DNA from: Paramarasmius palmivorus
Taxonomy: Eukaryota > Basidiomycota > Agaricomycetes > Agaricales > Marasmiaceae
Direction of reading: 5' to 3'
Length of the DNA: 64,000 bases
Assembly: GCA_037176845.1 (NCBI GenBank)
Contig: JAYKXP010000132.1
Span: forward strand, 62,001-126,000
The notes under the pieces were generated by a model. That model searched no databases, was not told the DNA's origin, and was given only the letters and a program-made list of their open reading frames with translations. Positions 1-10,689 of this stretch are shown piece after piece (the first letter of the stretch is position 1; every line of letters begins with the position of its first letter). The position numbers and the translations under genes were made by a program.

Positions 1-886
1 CGATCTTGCTACTTCAGAACACGAGGCAACCTTGTGAGTCAGGTTCTGTTTGCACACTCTTTAAAGATTGCTAGATCTCCGAGTCTATGAAACAAATGTC
101 AGTTAATCACAGCTGTATGGAAGTCTTGCAACGTGTACTCGGCGCATAATCTATCAATCATGCATGCTTTGGGTAGTCGTAACCCACGAACTTTGTTAGG
201 CAGCCCATACAACTACAAAGTGGCGAGTCAAACAGTTGAGTCAATTGGAATCGATGTGGTGGCGTACTTCAGCTTCATGGCCCGCAAGGCCCCTGTTTAA
301 CCAATCTGGCTCTGTTAAACCTTCAATTTGCGGTTCTTAATTACAAAGTTGATGGGTTACCTACGTCACGGTATTTGAAGACAAATGAGTCACTTTGTCG
401 TCTTTGGAAGTCAAAGAAAAGCACAACATGAGGAGCCGTTTCTCTGGTTCCAAACTCGAGGCAAGAATGTCGCCACGGCATATGTACATAACTCGGCAAG
501 CGACGCGTTGGGATTCCGATTATGACAAACGGCGCGCGTCACTGCAAGCGAAGCACGTGGTCATTACTGGCCGCGTGGGGAAATTATCATTTGACATCGA
601 TCAGGTTCTCCGTTCTCTTCGCCTCCCACCATATACCCAGATCAAAATCCATGCTCACTCACCTCAAATGGATCCAGTCGTGCCCCAAGAAATAACTGCA
701 GAACTCACCCAGATTCTTTCAAATCTGGTCCTAGGAGATAATGAAATTCGGTCCAAGTGAGCTTTTGTTGAATTTTTCTTTTTTAAAAAATATCCCAGTT
801 TTGACAGCAAGATCACAGTGCTGAAAAAGCCGTCAATGAACGTCTGGCGTCTACCCCAGACTTGTATGTCCTAGCGCTGACACAGT
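1..886 (+). repeat. Importin 5' segment, copy 1 of a direct segmental duplication
   Basis: This stretch holds the promoter region, exon 1 and the start of exon 2 of the importin gene. It is nearly identical to 45964-46854 in the same orientation. The similarity runs off the left edge of the window, so the true left boundary is not visible. It ends inside exon 2, where the two copies diverge abruptly after the sequence encoding LYVLALT. Confidence 0.92.
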
Positions 887-3800
887 TTGCTATTGGGGCG
901 GATAGGGAACTGGTGCGTAGTAGGTCCAGCAGATCTCTGAGGGAGACTAATTTAGCTGGTCTAGATGCGTTCATTCTCGCTAGTTTTGCTTCGTCGGCTT
1001 CTCTTCCGACCCTCGGCAATACCTTCTCCCCAACCATCGAAACATGCTGCTCTCATGCTTTATGACCGTCTCTCGTCAAATGCTCTCACAACACTCGAAC
1101 GACTTCTCCTTCATTCACTAGGACATGAGCCCTCACATCAAGTACGTAGAAAGACAGTGGACACGATATGTGACGTAGCAAATCAGGGCATGGGAAGGGG
1201 GAGACCCTGGCATGCATTACAAGCACAGGTCTTCAGTATGGCGCAGGCAGGGTTGGGTGAGGGCACTATTGGCATGGTTGGCGGGGGCAATGTGAACCCG
1301 GTGTCGCTGAGAGAAAGCGCGTTCCGCGTCTTTGCTGGGTGTCCGAACCTCGTAATGGACCTTCAGACAGACGCTGTTCTAGGGGTGTTCCAACGAGGGC
1401 TTCAGGATGCAGAGTCTATCGAGGTCCGATATGCTGCTCTTCTTGCAAGTATAGCGTACCTCACCGCAGCAGATCCTAACCAGTTGGCCCAGTCACTGTC
1501 GTTGATGTATCCGTTACTGGATACACTACCACCCCTGCTTGCTCAGATGAATGATCCTACACAAACCCACATCCCCGCTTCACCAACACCAACGAAACAC
1601 CTGATCCAATTCCTCACCGCTCTCACACCACTCTGCACTGCTCAACCGGTGCTATTCTATCCACATCTTAGCGCACTCCTTTCATTCCTACCTTCCTTAG
1701 TCCTACCAACTGCAGATCCAGGACCTACGCCGACTGTGCGTACGCCATTCCCTAAGGATGGTCTCGGCGACGGTGAAGAAGCCGACGAGAGAGAGGAGAG
1801 GGGAAATCTCAGACTGCAGGCGCTAGAGTTCATGATCAGCTTGTGCGAGGCCAGGCCGAGTATGTTCAAAACTGGTGAGTTTGTTTTGGCTTACCGGTAG
1901 GCAGGATCTGACTGTTCTTGAAGGAAACAGTGCCAACACCGCGACTACGTCGCAGACAGGCGAATCATGGGTCGGTATGGTCGTAAGAGCATGTCTGGAG
2001 GGCATGTCCGAGATTGACGAAGACTCACCTTATGGAGTTGAAGGTGGATTAGAGCGCTGGTTAAACGATGATGTGAGTAGTACCATCTTCTGTTCGGGGG
2101 AATCTGGGCTAACTCGGTGCTTGAAGCCCCACTCTTCTACCTCAGCGTCAGAAAACGAATCACCCCCTGCATTATACGAGCAATCACTGGATAGGATGGC
2201 GTTCGCCATGGGAGGCAAAGCCGTTCTACCTCCTGCATTTCAGGTCGGTATATCTTTGCTTACCGTCTTCAGATAGCATTCAGCTGATCATCTCTCGCAT
2301 GCTCGTTTTTTTCCACCTCGTTCCTCCGTTCTCTGTGACATGGTACCATGTTTGGATCGACTCATTTTTGATGTGCTACTTCCTGGTTCCGTCTAAACCT
2401 GAATCATGATGCTACGGTGCCGTCTTCCCGATGGTAACCCTTACCCTTTCATGTGATCGTGTTTTCTACATTTTCATTTTCATTTGTCGGTGTCACCCCG
2501 CCTATCTTTTATCGTTCGATTTTCGGTTTCGTTTATTCTTTGATTTGATCCCTATATTGCACTATTCCTTCGATGGTGCTCTTCTCGCTCCCGCTTGCCT
2601 GGGTAATATCTGTCATCATCGTCCTTTTCGGTGTTACCTCCACCGCCGACCTCGCATTCCTTCTTCATGCACCGCTGCTGTCGGTGGCATTTTCGACCCT
2701 TGAATGACCCGTTCATCCTCGTTGCACCCCATTCTCTGTTTCTCCCGCACTGGGTTTACGATTGCCGTCGTTTCTCTGTCGTTGGTCAATACCCGATGTT
2801 CCCGCGGATTGGCGCAATGTGACATGTACTTGCATTATACCCTTTTCGGCATGGTCCCTTTGCATTTTTTTGGGCGTATTCATGGTCATTTTCCATCGAA
2901 TGCGCTGGTTCTACTCGTTCTCTTACCACGATTCATATTGTACCTGTATCCTGGGCCATTGTGATCGACGTCTGTTCCATTGTCATCTTTGTCCATTTTC
3001 GCTTCCTTACTTCGCGGTGACTCCTCATTGAACGCTACGCGATGTTACATCTGGTGGACTCTTCTTCGACACTCTTGTTGCTTGCCATTTTTTCCCTTTT
3101 CGAATGACTTCTCATGTGTTCAATTTCAAAAATTTCTTTCCCTTTTGATCCTATTCTTCTGATCATACACCTGAATACCACTACAGTACATACCTTCGAT
3201 GATTGCATCGTATGATTGGAGAGCACGACACGCAGGCTTGATGGCCATAGCGGCTATTGCGGAAGGGACAGGCAAGGTACCACCTCGTTCTACTCAAAAT
3301 GCCCTCATCAAGCTAACTCTCCGTTAGGTTATGGTCAACGAATTGGGCAAGGTCGTCGAACTCGTCATTCCTTTGTTCAGAGATTCGCATCCTCGGGTGA
3401 GATACGCAGCCTGCCAGTGTGTGTGAGTACTTCTATTGTTTCGGCGCAGGGGGTTGCTTACTAGGACAATAGAGGCCAGCTGTGTACGGACCTGGAAGAG
3501 GTTATACAGGAGCAATACCACCAACAGCTATTCAGCGCACTGATACCTACACTGGAGGATCCTGAGCCTAGGTATTCCTCTACCCATCTACTCTCTCTCG
3601 ATTGGCCTCTCATAACTTCCATCCTACCCTTAGGGTACACACCCATGCCGCAGCTGCACTCATCAACTTTTGCGAGGGTGTTGCTCGGGATACGCTTCTT
3701 CCTTACCTCGATCCGATTGTCACTCGTCTGCTGCACCTACTCAGCAATAACGGCGAGAACGGAAGAAAATACGTTCAGGAGCAGATGATCACGACCCTGG

Positions 3801-5160
3801 CTATGGTAGCGGACGCTAGTGAGGGTGCATTTGGAAAGGTCCGCTTAAACCATTGTCAAGAAAGCAAAGGTTGACTCAAGCGTGTTTGAATTTCTAATAG
3901 CATTACGCAAGCATCATGCCCATTCTCTTGAATGTGCTCGAGAAGGCCGAAGGGCCAGAGTGGAGAAGGATGAAAGCTAAGGCCATGGAATGTGCTGGTC
4001 TTATCGGTATGTTATGATTTACCGAGAATATCATCCACTGATCTCCGTGAGGGAACAGCTATTGCGGTTGGGCGAGAAACTTTCAGACCTGATGCAGGGC
4101 GATTGGTGGAGCTCCTCATCAAGGTGCAGAGTAAGTTTCTTGTCCACTTCTTCGTTTCTGTGGAGCTAATGAGGTGCGCAGAGACACCGGCCGACCCTTC
4201 CGACGCGCAAATAGGTCACTATCTCATGTCTACATGGGCCAAAGTCTGTCAAGCTCTGGGACCTGAATTCGAGCCATACCTTCCTGTGGTCATGCCTGGC
4301 CTGTTAGAGACAGCAAGTCGGAAGGCAGACGTCAGTGTATACGGTGCGCTGTGCTTCTTGCCCTGTGACTGAGACGAATGAAAGGTGACACGCCTTTTCT
4401 CACAGATGACGAGACCGCCGACCGCGAAGGGTGGGAGACCATCTCCATGGATGGTCAGACGCTTGGTATACGTACCAGCACTATTGAGGAGAAATGTCAG
4501 GCCTTCGAAACGCTCGTCATATACGCCAGTACATTGCAAGGGCGATTCGCTCCGTACCTGGCGAGTAGTCTAGAGGTGACATTGCCAGCACTCAAGTTCT
4601 ACTTCCATGATGGTGTTCGGGAGGCATGTGCAATGTGCGTTGACCCTTTAGCACTCAGAACTCCTTCGCTGACTCGTCTTCAATGAAGGTTACTCCCAAT
4701 GCTCTTGGCATCTGGCCAGCAAAGCGGCACTCTGACCACGCAAATGGTTTCAGCAACTCTCCATCAGCTTATTACTGTTATTCGGGACGAACACGACTCC
4801 TCCTTCCTGGCTTCCCTCTTTAAATCTTTCGCCGACTGTACTAAAGTTCTTGGTGGTCCACAATCTCTTCCGCCCGAGTTCCGAGAGGGCATCATCAACG
4901 CGACCAAACGCCAACTTGCAGCCATAGCGGATAAAAGGCGTGCACGCTCCCGCGCTACCGTAGGGGGTTTGGCTGGTATGGGTGTAGAAGAAGATAAAGA
5001 AGATCTTGCTCTTCTAGAAGAAATGGAGGATTTTGCGCTGGAAGATATGGGCAAGATGCTAGCCATGTTTGAGCCGGAAGGAAAGGAGCTGTTGGTGGCG
5101 GTGGCCAGCGTGAGGGATCTTGGGGTGAATCAATGGGAAGGCAGTGATGACGACGAATGA
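668..5160 (+). CDS. Importin-beta family nuclear transport receptor (importin-5/Kap121 type)
   Basis: Karyopherin that carries proteins through the nuclear pore, built of HEAT repeats. I derived 14 exons: 668-756, 819-912, 965-1874, 1924-2072, 2127-2243, 3187-3276, 3328-3422, 3473-3571, 3634-3838, 3901-4006, 4059-4130, 4182-4343, 4385-4634, 4689-5160. They sum to 2910 nt, giving 969 aa with no frameshift. Segments that match the family are LFRDSHPRVRYAAC, HTHAAAALINF and LKFYFHDGVREA, plus an acidic C-terminus ending GSDDDE. The ATG at 668 is chosen because the following residues (MDPVVPQEI) align with the N-terminus of importin-5; the frame is open upstream to 395 but reads as unrelated basic sequence. 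Intron 5 is about 943 nt and the others are 41-62 nt. The acceptor at 1923 (TTGAAG) is chosen for phase. After the segment matching human FAKCIEV only about 115 residues remain, so the C-terminal HEAT repeats seem shorter than usual. Confidence 0.9.
2244..3186 (+). other. Unusually long pyrimidine-rich intron of the importin gene
   Basis: The donor GTCGGT follows the codon for Gln (CAG, 2241-2243), and the acceptor CTACAG at 3181-3186 precedes the exon that continues the HEAT repeat. At about 943 nt it is some 15-20 times longer than the other introns of this gene. The + strand is strongly C/T rich, with many TTC, TTTC and CATTTTC runs. The short open frames inside it do not resemble a protein. 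It could be an intron that received an insertion. Confidence 0.8.
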
Positions 5161-5357
5161 GGTGGTGCAGTTAGAGATGCATGCTCTCAGGCTGTCGTGT
5201 TGGTTGTCGTTTATGGGCTTACTGAAGATGTAATGCAGGGCTGAAGTATAGACAGAAAGGTTAGAATCAATCAAAATATGTATGCACAAGTACAATCTGT
5301 CGTGTATTTATTGTATCGATATCATTGCTATCTATTAAGCACTTCGCAGAATGGGAG

Positions 5358-6979
5358 CTAAATGGAATTATATCCCAGGACCTCCCTGGCCCCATCATGG
5401 CGATCATCGTAAACGCCGAGGCTACTATTCCTTTTGTACTCGCCTACAAATATCCGGATAGCAATGTCTAGTGCTTGAATGTGTTGTAAATCGAGAGATT
5501 GTAGCGGGTATGCTGTACGGATATGTGCCGATTCGAGGGTCCCTTGTCGTGATTCTAACATGTCCTCCATGACATCGAAGTCCCAATCAAAATGTGCCTT
5601 CACTTCAATGTGCCTCAACTTCGGGGCTACATATTTGAAGAACGTCAAGTAGTCCCTGCAAAAGATACAAAAGACGTACCTATCAGAGAAAGTGAACTAA
5701 TTGAACCCGTTTCTTCAGCCTGGGTGAGAGTCAATGCGTTGAGCAGGTTGTCCGTCACGAGATGGTTTTCCAGTGGGGATTCTTCATCATCCAAGTCGAG
5801 TGAAGCCTCTCCGAGTATGAGGTTTGTAAGATGAGGCTGTTTGCGAAGTACTGTGAGCAGGTCACTGTCTGTCATGGGAACACCCTCCACACGAAAAGAA
5901 CATATCATCGGAGACGTTTCGAATAGGGCGAGAACGGAGTCGGACAGCTCGGATTTATCTGAACTCTGCGCATCGTAAAGATGAAGTGATTGCTTGGCCG
6001 CCGCAAGAAGGGAGAGAGATGTTAAAGACGGTGCGCAAACAGCGCGCAAAAGTGTACACATGTTTGCCAGTGGCTTTTTCTTCGACCAACACTGATATTT
6101 GTGTTTGGTATCGATAGTGAGTGCACGTAGTCTTGGAGCCTGTATCGAGCGAGGAGAAGGCATTTCATGATCGATGGTATCCGTTGGACTTTGTGAGAGC
6201 ACCGTTGAGTCGTTGATGGCGGGCACGACGAGGAATGCGGAGAGTAGGCTCGAGCAGAGCTCTAGGAGAGCTGCAGCTCCACCCACAGTCACGTTGATGT
6301 GGATATCTGTTATAGTCGTCCACAAAATCGAGGTAGAAGTTCCGATGACAAAATCAAATGGATCAAAGAAGCGCCATGTTCGCCAATGCAAACCCCGGAG
6401 ATTAGGACAAGCAGCTGGCAGGGCTTCGAGGCTGGTTGTGATATCACCTTCCACCTGAATTGTCTCGAGCGAGCGTAGCGGCTCTCTGAACCAACCACCT
6501 ATCTTCGCTGATGAAAGAACCATGGTACCGATCGCACTATTTAGATCTCGGCAATGAAAATGAAAGGCTTGGAGGCGGCACGGGGACTCGGCAAACGCTT
6601 CAAACAAGAGATAAAGTTGCGATGATATGTTTGGATTTCTTCCATTCCCGACGACCTGTATGCCTATGTCTAATGGAGCACGCTTCGATCGTCGAAGATG
6701 CATGGAAACGCCTGCGTGGGCCAAAGGCAAGTCCTCCTCTCCCTCTTCAATGTCTGTGGTTACCTGCACAGATAGACAAGCCCATAGCTCTGGCGTGGTA
6801 AGGGAAACATCCCTCCACAATCTACAAATTAGCCCCAGGACTGACGTTTGTGACCAGGAATATCCACGTTTGGCACCAAATCGATTAGCGTCGCGGACCG
6901 TAAAAAGGAGTATACGGGAGAGCAATTCTATGGGGACCCTCGATATGGGACCCGATGGTTGTAGCTGTGGCAAGCACAT
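5358..6979 (-). CDS. F-box-like protein with leucine-rich C-terminal region
   Basis: Probably an SCF ubiquitin-ligase substrate adaptor or a member of the expanded agaric F-box-like set. Near the N-terminus lies the F-box-like core SRVPIELLSRILLF, followed by WSQTSVLGLICRLWRDVSLTTP (in two parts: ICRLWRDVSLTTP is the conserved end). The rest is leucine-rich. The best model is two exons, 5680-6979 and 5358-5626, separated by a 53-nt intron (5627-5679, GTACGT donor, TATGTAG acceptor). Phases agree and the product is about 522 aa ending GAREVLGYNSI. If the intron were absent, the frame would stop at 5645 and the rest would be out of frame by one base. Convergent with the importin gene upstream. 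Confidence 0.8.
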
Positions 6980-7019
6980 CGTTTATAAGTTGAAGTGTAT
7001 AAAAGTCGTGGCGTACTGA

Positions 7020-7790
7020 TTCTGTCGCTGAATGACGAAATCCCAGGCTCGAATTATCGCCACTATGATGACATATAAGTGAACCTCATTATGTGTGATT
7101 GCAAGATGGCATACGTTCGGTTCATGAAACTGGAAAGAAGATCTTCAAGGTGCAACACAGCTGTAGAGGGAGACGAGGTTGATGACAAAGGGTGGAACGG
7201 AGAAAACTCGGTAGTTTAGTATCAGATACTGTACAGTATTGCGTCACGTGCACGTGAGCAATTTCTGAACCTGAACCTGTTCAGTTCTCAAGACGCTACA
7301 ACTCGGAGTCCCCTCTGAAAGCCATGTACATTTCTCCTCGACGCTTCAAGGTCAACTAAGATGATTACGATGCTGTGGCGATCAGTTCGAAGCAGAAGGT
7401 AAGTATAAGTAACAGAATAGCGGAAAGATCCGAACGCCGTAGTTCCGCCAGAAGTCCAATTATAGTAACACGTGTTACAAATACTACCGTTCGAGCTTCC
7501 CGTCCACCACTATGCACTACGCCGGAGCACTCCTGCCAGAAATCTACTGAGGCCCACGCACTTACGTCTTATCTTGGTCGGTACTTAACAAAAACCAGAT
7601 CATTAAATGCCGCCATTACTATGGTGTTTCTAAGCTAGGGAGCTCGCTTTTGTTCCTGACGACAGTCTTATTGTGCAGCAATTGTTCTTTCAACTGTCAC
7701 GGTGAGTTCATGCATTGCCTTTTCTTTGTAGTTGTGTCATGGGATGGCAAATAACGTACAATGCTTCTGCTCTTGCATATAATGGTCAAT
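7020..7790. other. Intergenic, possible 5' exons of the next gene
   Basis: No clear gene. Good donor-like sites (GTAAGT near 7399 and GTGAGT near 7700) suggest that untranslated or N-terminal exons of the gene starting at 7793 may lie here, but I could not build a supported model. Confidence 0.4.
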
Positions 7791-7792
7791 AG

Positions 7793-8588
7793 ATGTCTTG
7801 CAACCTTGAACCCAACACCACCCGCTCTACCATACCACTGATGTCTCCGCGCTTTGTCCTGACGGATAGTCCTAACGTGTCAAGTGCTTCATGCAAGGTG
7901 CGTTCTCAATGCCAAGCTTGTTTCGTCAACTAACTCGCCGCTAAACAGCCATGTGGCAACGAATATCCTTCTCGGACTCGTGTTAACCGTGTTCGTGGAC
8001 AGGCAGGCCCAGGAACGACAAGACCCCCCTTACCTAGGGGGCCTTCTGAGGTTCTATTGAAAGACTACCGCGAGCACTGTAAACTACAAGCTATATCGGT
8101 AAGGGATATACTTTGGTCGACTGGGTCACGTATGACGAATACCATAACAGCGAGCATCCAATACGGCGTCTTGTAAAAAGGTTCTACCAAAGCTTCGCAA
8201 AGTAGAGTCCTGCCCCGCTATACGATGCGTGGATCCCAGAAACTATACTCAACGCCGAACCCTCGCACCGAGATCTGTAGCTCTGGAACATCCGGCTGTT
8301 TCATTCATTCCGCGCCGGCGAATGAGCGAGTCATTTATTCGCCGATGCATCTCAGAGTCTTCGGGAGCAGGGGATCCCATCTTTCCAAGTGTATCTGCAC
8401 CATTGATCACACGCCCCACCAAGGAAACACAGGAATACCCAAAGTCTGAATCGCATCCTTTCACGGAATTTTTTACCCCCGTGGAACCTTTCGCCAGGAG
8501 AGTACGAAGGTGCATCTCCGATTCTGATACATCGATAAGTGGGCTCTGCGAGCCACTGTCATCAGTGACACCTACTCGTTGTCATTGA
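7793..8588 (+). CDS. Orphan Ser/Arg-rich protein with repeated RRxS-type motifs
   Basis: Not recognised. Three exons, 7793-7897, 7949-8098 and 8151-8588, join in phase 0 at both junctions with GT-AG introns of about 51-52 nt and give about 230 aa. A second in-frame ATG at 7841 could be the start. The C-terminal half has three related basic-plus-serine motifs, RRMSES, RRCISES and RRCISDSD, which look like targets of basophilic (PKA-type) kinases. There is no signal peptide or membrane segment. The upstream intron-like boundary (CAATAG just before the ATG) leaves open that the N-terminus is longer. Function unknown. Confidence 0.6.
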
Positions 8589-8813
8589 AAGGGTTTGCTA
8601 GGATAATCGTGATTGTTATCGCTTATAATATGATACTTCTTGATTTTTAGTACACAGTTACTGTATAAGACCTCTGGTCTCTCCACTGTATATCTATTTT
8701 CGCTTCCGGGTCAGTGCAGAATAAAGCATAAAAAGAGTGGAAGGCATGTATAGAATAGCATAAAGTAAAAGCATATGCATCAAATCTGCTGAATGTTCGA
8801 AGTAATAGCCATC

Positions 8814-10521
8814 TCAGTCCACCAGGGTCCCCACCTCCCTCGCCTTGTCCCGCTCCTGCATCATTAACTGGACATCACACCTACTCGCGGTCGTCTCCGT
8901 AGCTTGCTTATGCCTGTTCTTTTCGTTCCCTTTCTTCACCACTGCACCGCACTGTTGACACTTCCAGTAAAGCGCCAGGTGCTGTTTCCTGATATGCTCA
9001 ACCAGCATCGGATACATCACCTTCGAGTTCCGACAGCCTCCCCACATGCACGAAATTCGACCACGAGTGTCGATTGGGATGTCTTGTCGGTACTCTGGAA
9101 GATGAGAGAGAAGGTGGGCCTGGATAGCGTCGTGGGTGGTGTCGTGGAAGACAAACTGACACGGAGTGACAAGAGGCTGATTGCTGCCATTAGTGGTCCA
9201 TCCACAAACTACTGGACCGTCGGGACCAAATGTTGGAAGGTAATCGGGATTAGATAGCTCAGGGGTCGAAGACCGCGTGAATTTGAAGGCCGTGGGGATT
9301 CTGGTTCTGGTGTGGTCGAGTAGGCGGTTTTCGGATAGGACCGGTCGATGCTTGTGTAGGAGGCTTGGAGAAGTCGAAGGGGTTGGGCTCTGGGCGAGGC
9401 GTATCGGTGATGGTAGCGTTGACGGGATTCTGATAGACGAATTTCAACCTGTTTCCTCGGAAGAGACTGCGCTTTCCTGACGTGGTAACAGAACCTCGGG
9501 CTCCGTTGCTAGCGACATGTCCCAGGGAAGATGTAGTGAAGGAGTGATTGAACTTGAAATGATCGTCGCTGCTACCTTCGGCCATTGTTGATGGAGTGCT
9601 GGCTCCACTGCCGACCACAGTGGGAGACGTTGCTGCAGAAGTTGGGCTCGGCGCAAAGTTCACCTTGTCTGCGCAGGAATAATTGTTGAGCGGCTCCAAG
9701 AGGTGGGCTATGTCATGCCAGTCGAATTCGTTGAATGGCTCTGCAGTTTGAGGTTGCTGCGTCCTTGGAACAGTATATCAGGGGAAGCATTGACAAGGAT
9801 CACAAGATAACTCACGTCGCTTGGTTCATGAAATGTCGGAATGGGAGGTGTGATGCATTTACTTTTTGCAATCCGCCAGAGAACTGAGAAACACTGAGAT
9901 AACACGTCAATAAAAACGATTAAAGACAGGCTCAAGCTCGACATACTTATGACTGTGAGCGACACCGGTAACATGGGGCAATGGGTTTCCAAAGATGTCC
10001 GACGAGCCTTGCTCCTGACTATATTGCAGTCAGCGAAAATCCAAACACGTCACAAATAAAAGTATCCAACCCAGTTAGCGAAACGCTCCTGTCGTTTCTT
10101 TTCTCTGAGCTGCTTGGATGTCCGCACCCAAGCAATCTCCTCCTCCATAGTTTTACTCCGTCGTCAGAATGCTGGATAATACTGGCACCAAGTCTGTTGG
10201 CATCTTCGTCGCTAAGGGCCCATAGTGTTTGATGCAGCTGAAGAAGGCTGCCAGTGTAAATTACTCCGTCATCCCCGGCGATGTTATTTGGCAGATTAAT
10301 TGGGTGGCAGGGGTCGGTACTACTGAAATACTCCCTGAATGAGGGAACGGATCCGTCGAATGAGTGGAAGGTGCCGGCGGCCCATTTGTCTTTGTTACTT
10401 TGAGCGATCAAGTTAGTAAATCGGAAAGAAGCATTTTGAAGAACACAACTTACCCTTGACCCGGGCCAGCCGCGTCGTTTACAAATGAGCCAGAAAGGGC
10501 AGGAAGAAGTTCTGAGTTCAT
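8814..10521 (-). CDS. C2H2-type zinc-finger protein, putative transcription factor
   Basis: The C-terminal part carries three fingers: a divergent one starting VVCGW, a second with CMWGGC...HIRKQH, and a third with CQQCG...RHKQ. Well supported exons (minus strand) are 8814-9211, 9342-9763, 9816-9893, 9947-10014 and an exon ending at 10071. The 130-nt intron 9212-9341 restores the frame between a Ser/Pro-rich middle region and the fingers; its donor (GTCCTA) is weak. The N-terminus is uncertain. An ATG at 10148 starts a basic helix-like segment (SKQLREKKRQERFANW). Alternatively, exons 10454-10521 and 10157-10397, starting with MNSELLPALS, come first and would join across an implausibly short 20-nt GT-AG gap. 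The finger architecture resembles the gene at 48159-48707. Confidence 0.6.
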
Positions 10522-10689
10522 GTTCTGTATGTACTGTTGAGTACGAAGAGAAGAAGTAATATTGATGTCTTGTGGTTCGCTCGAGCCTATATATCCTCAA
10601 TTCCAGCCATCCGCTTGGACAGTGAAATCGCCAGATATATCTGACAATATCCGTGGGCAATAATGTTGGCGGTGGTCCAGGCATAGACG

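Noticed and set aside
395..667. Importin start at the upstream in-frame codon 395
   Set aside because: The upstream peptide is basic and unlike any importin N-terminus, while the family alignment begins at ATG 668.
2431..3162. Several open frames in the long importin intron as genes
   Set aside because: They overlap each other in all frames and reflect the C/T-rich composition. Exons on both sides join in perfect phase.
5656..5679. A 24-nt micro-intron (GTACGT...TTTTGCAG) in the first F-box gene
   Set aside because: Removing it leaves the stop in frame. Extending the intron to 53 nt, to the next acceptor, restores the frame fully.
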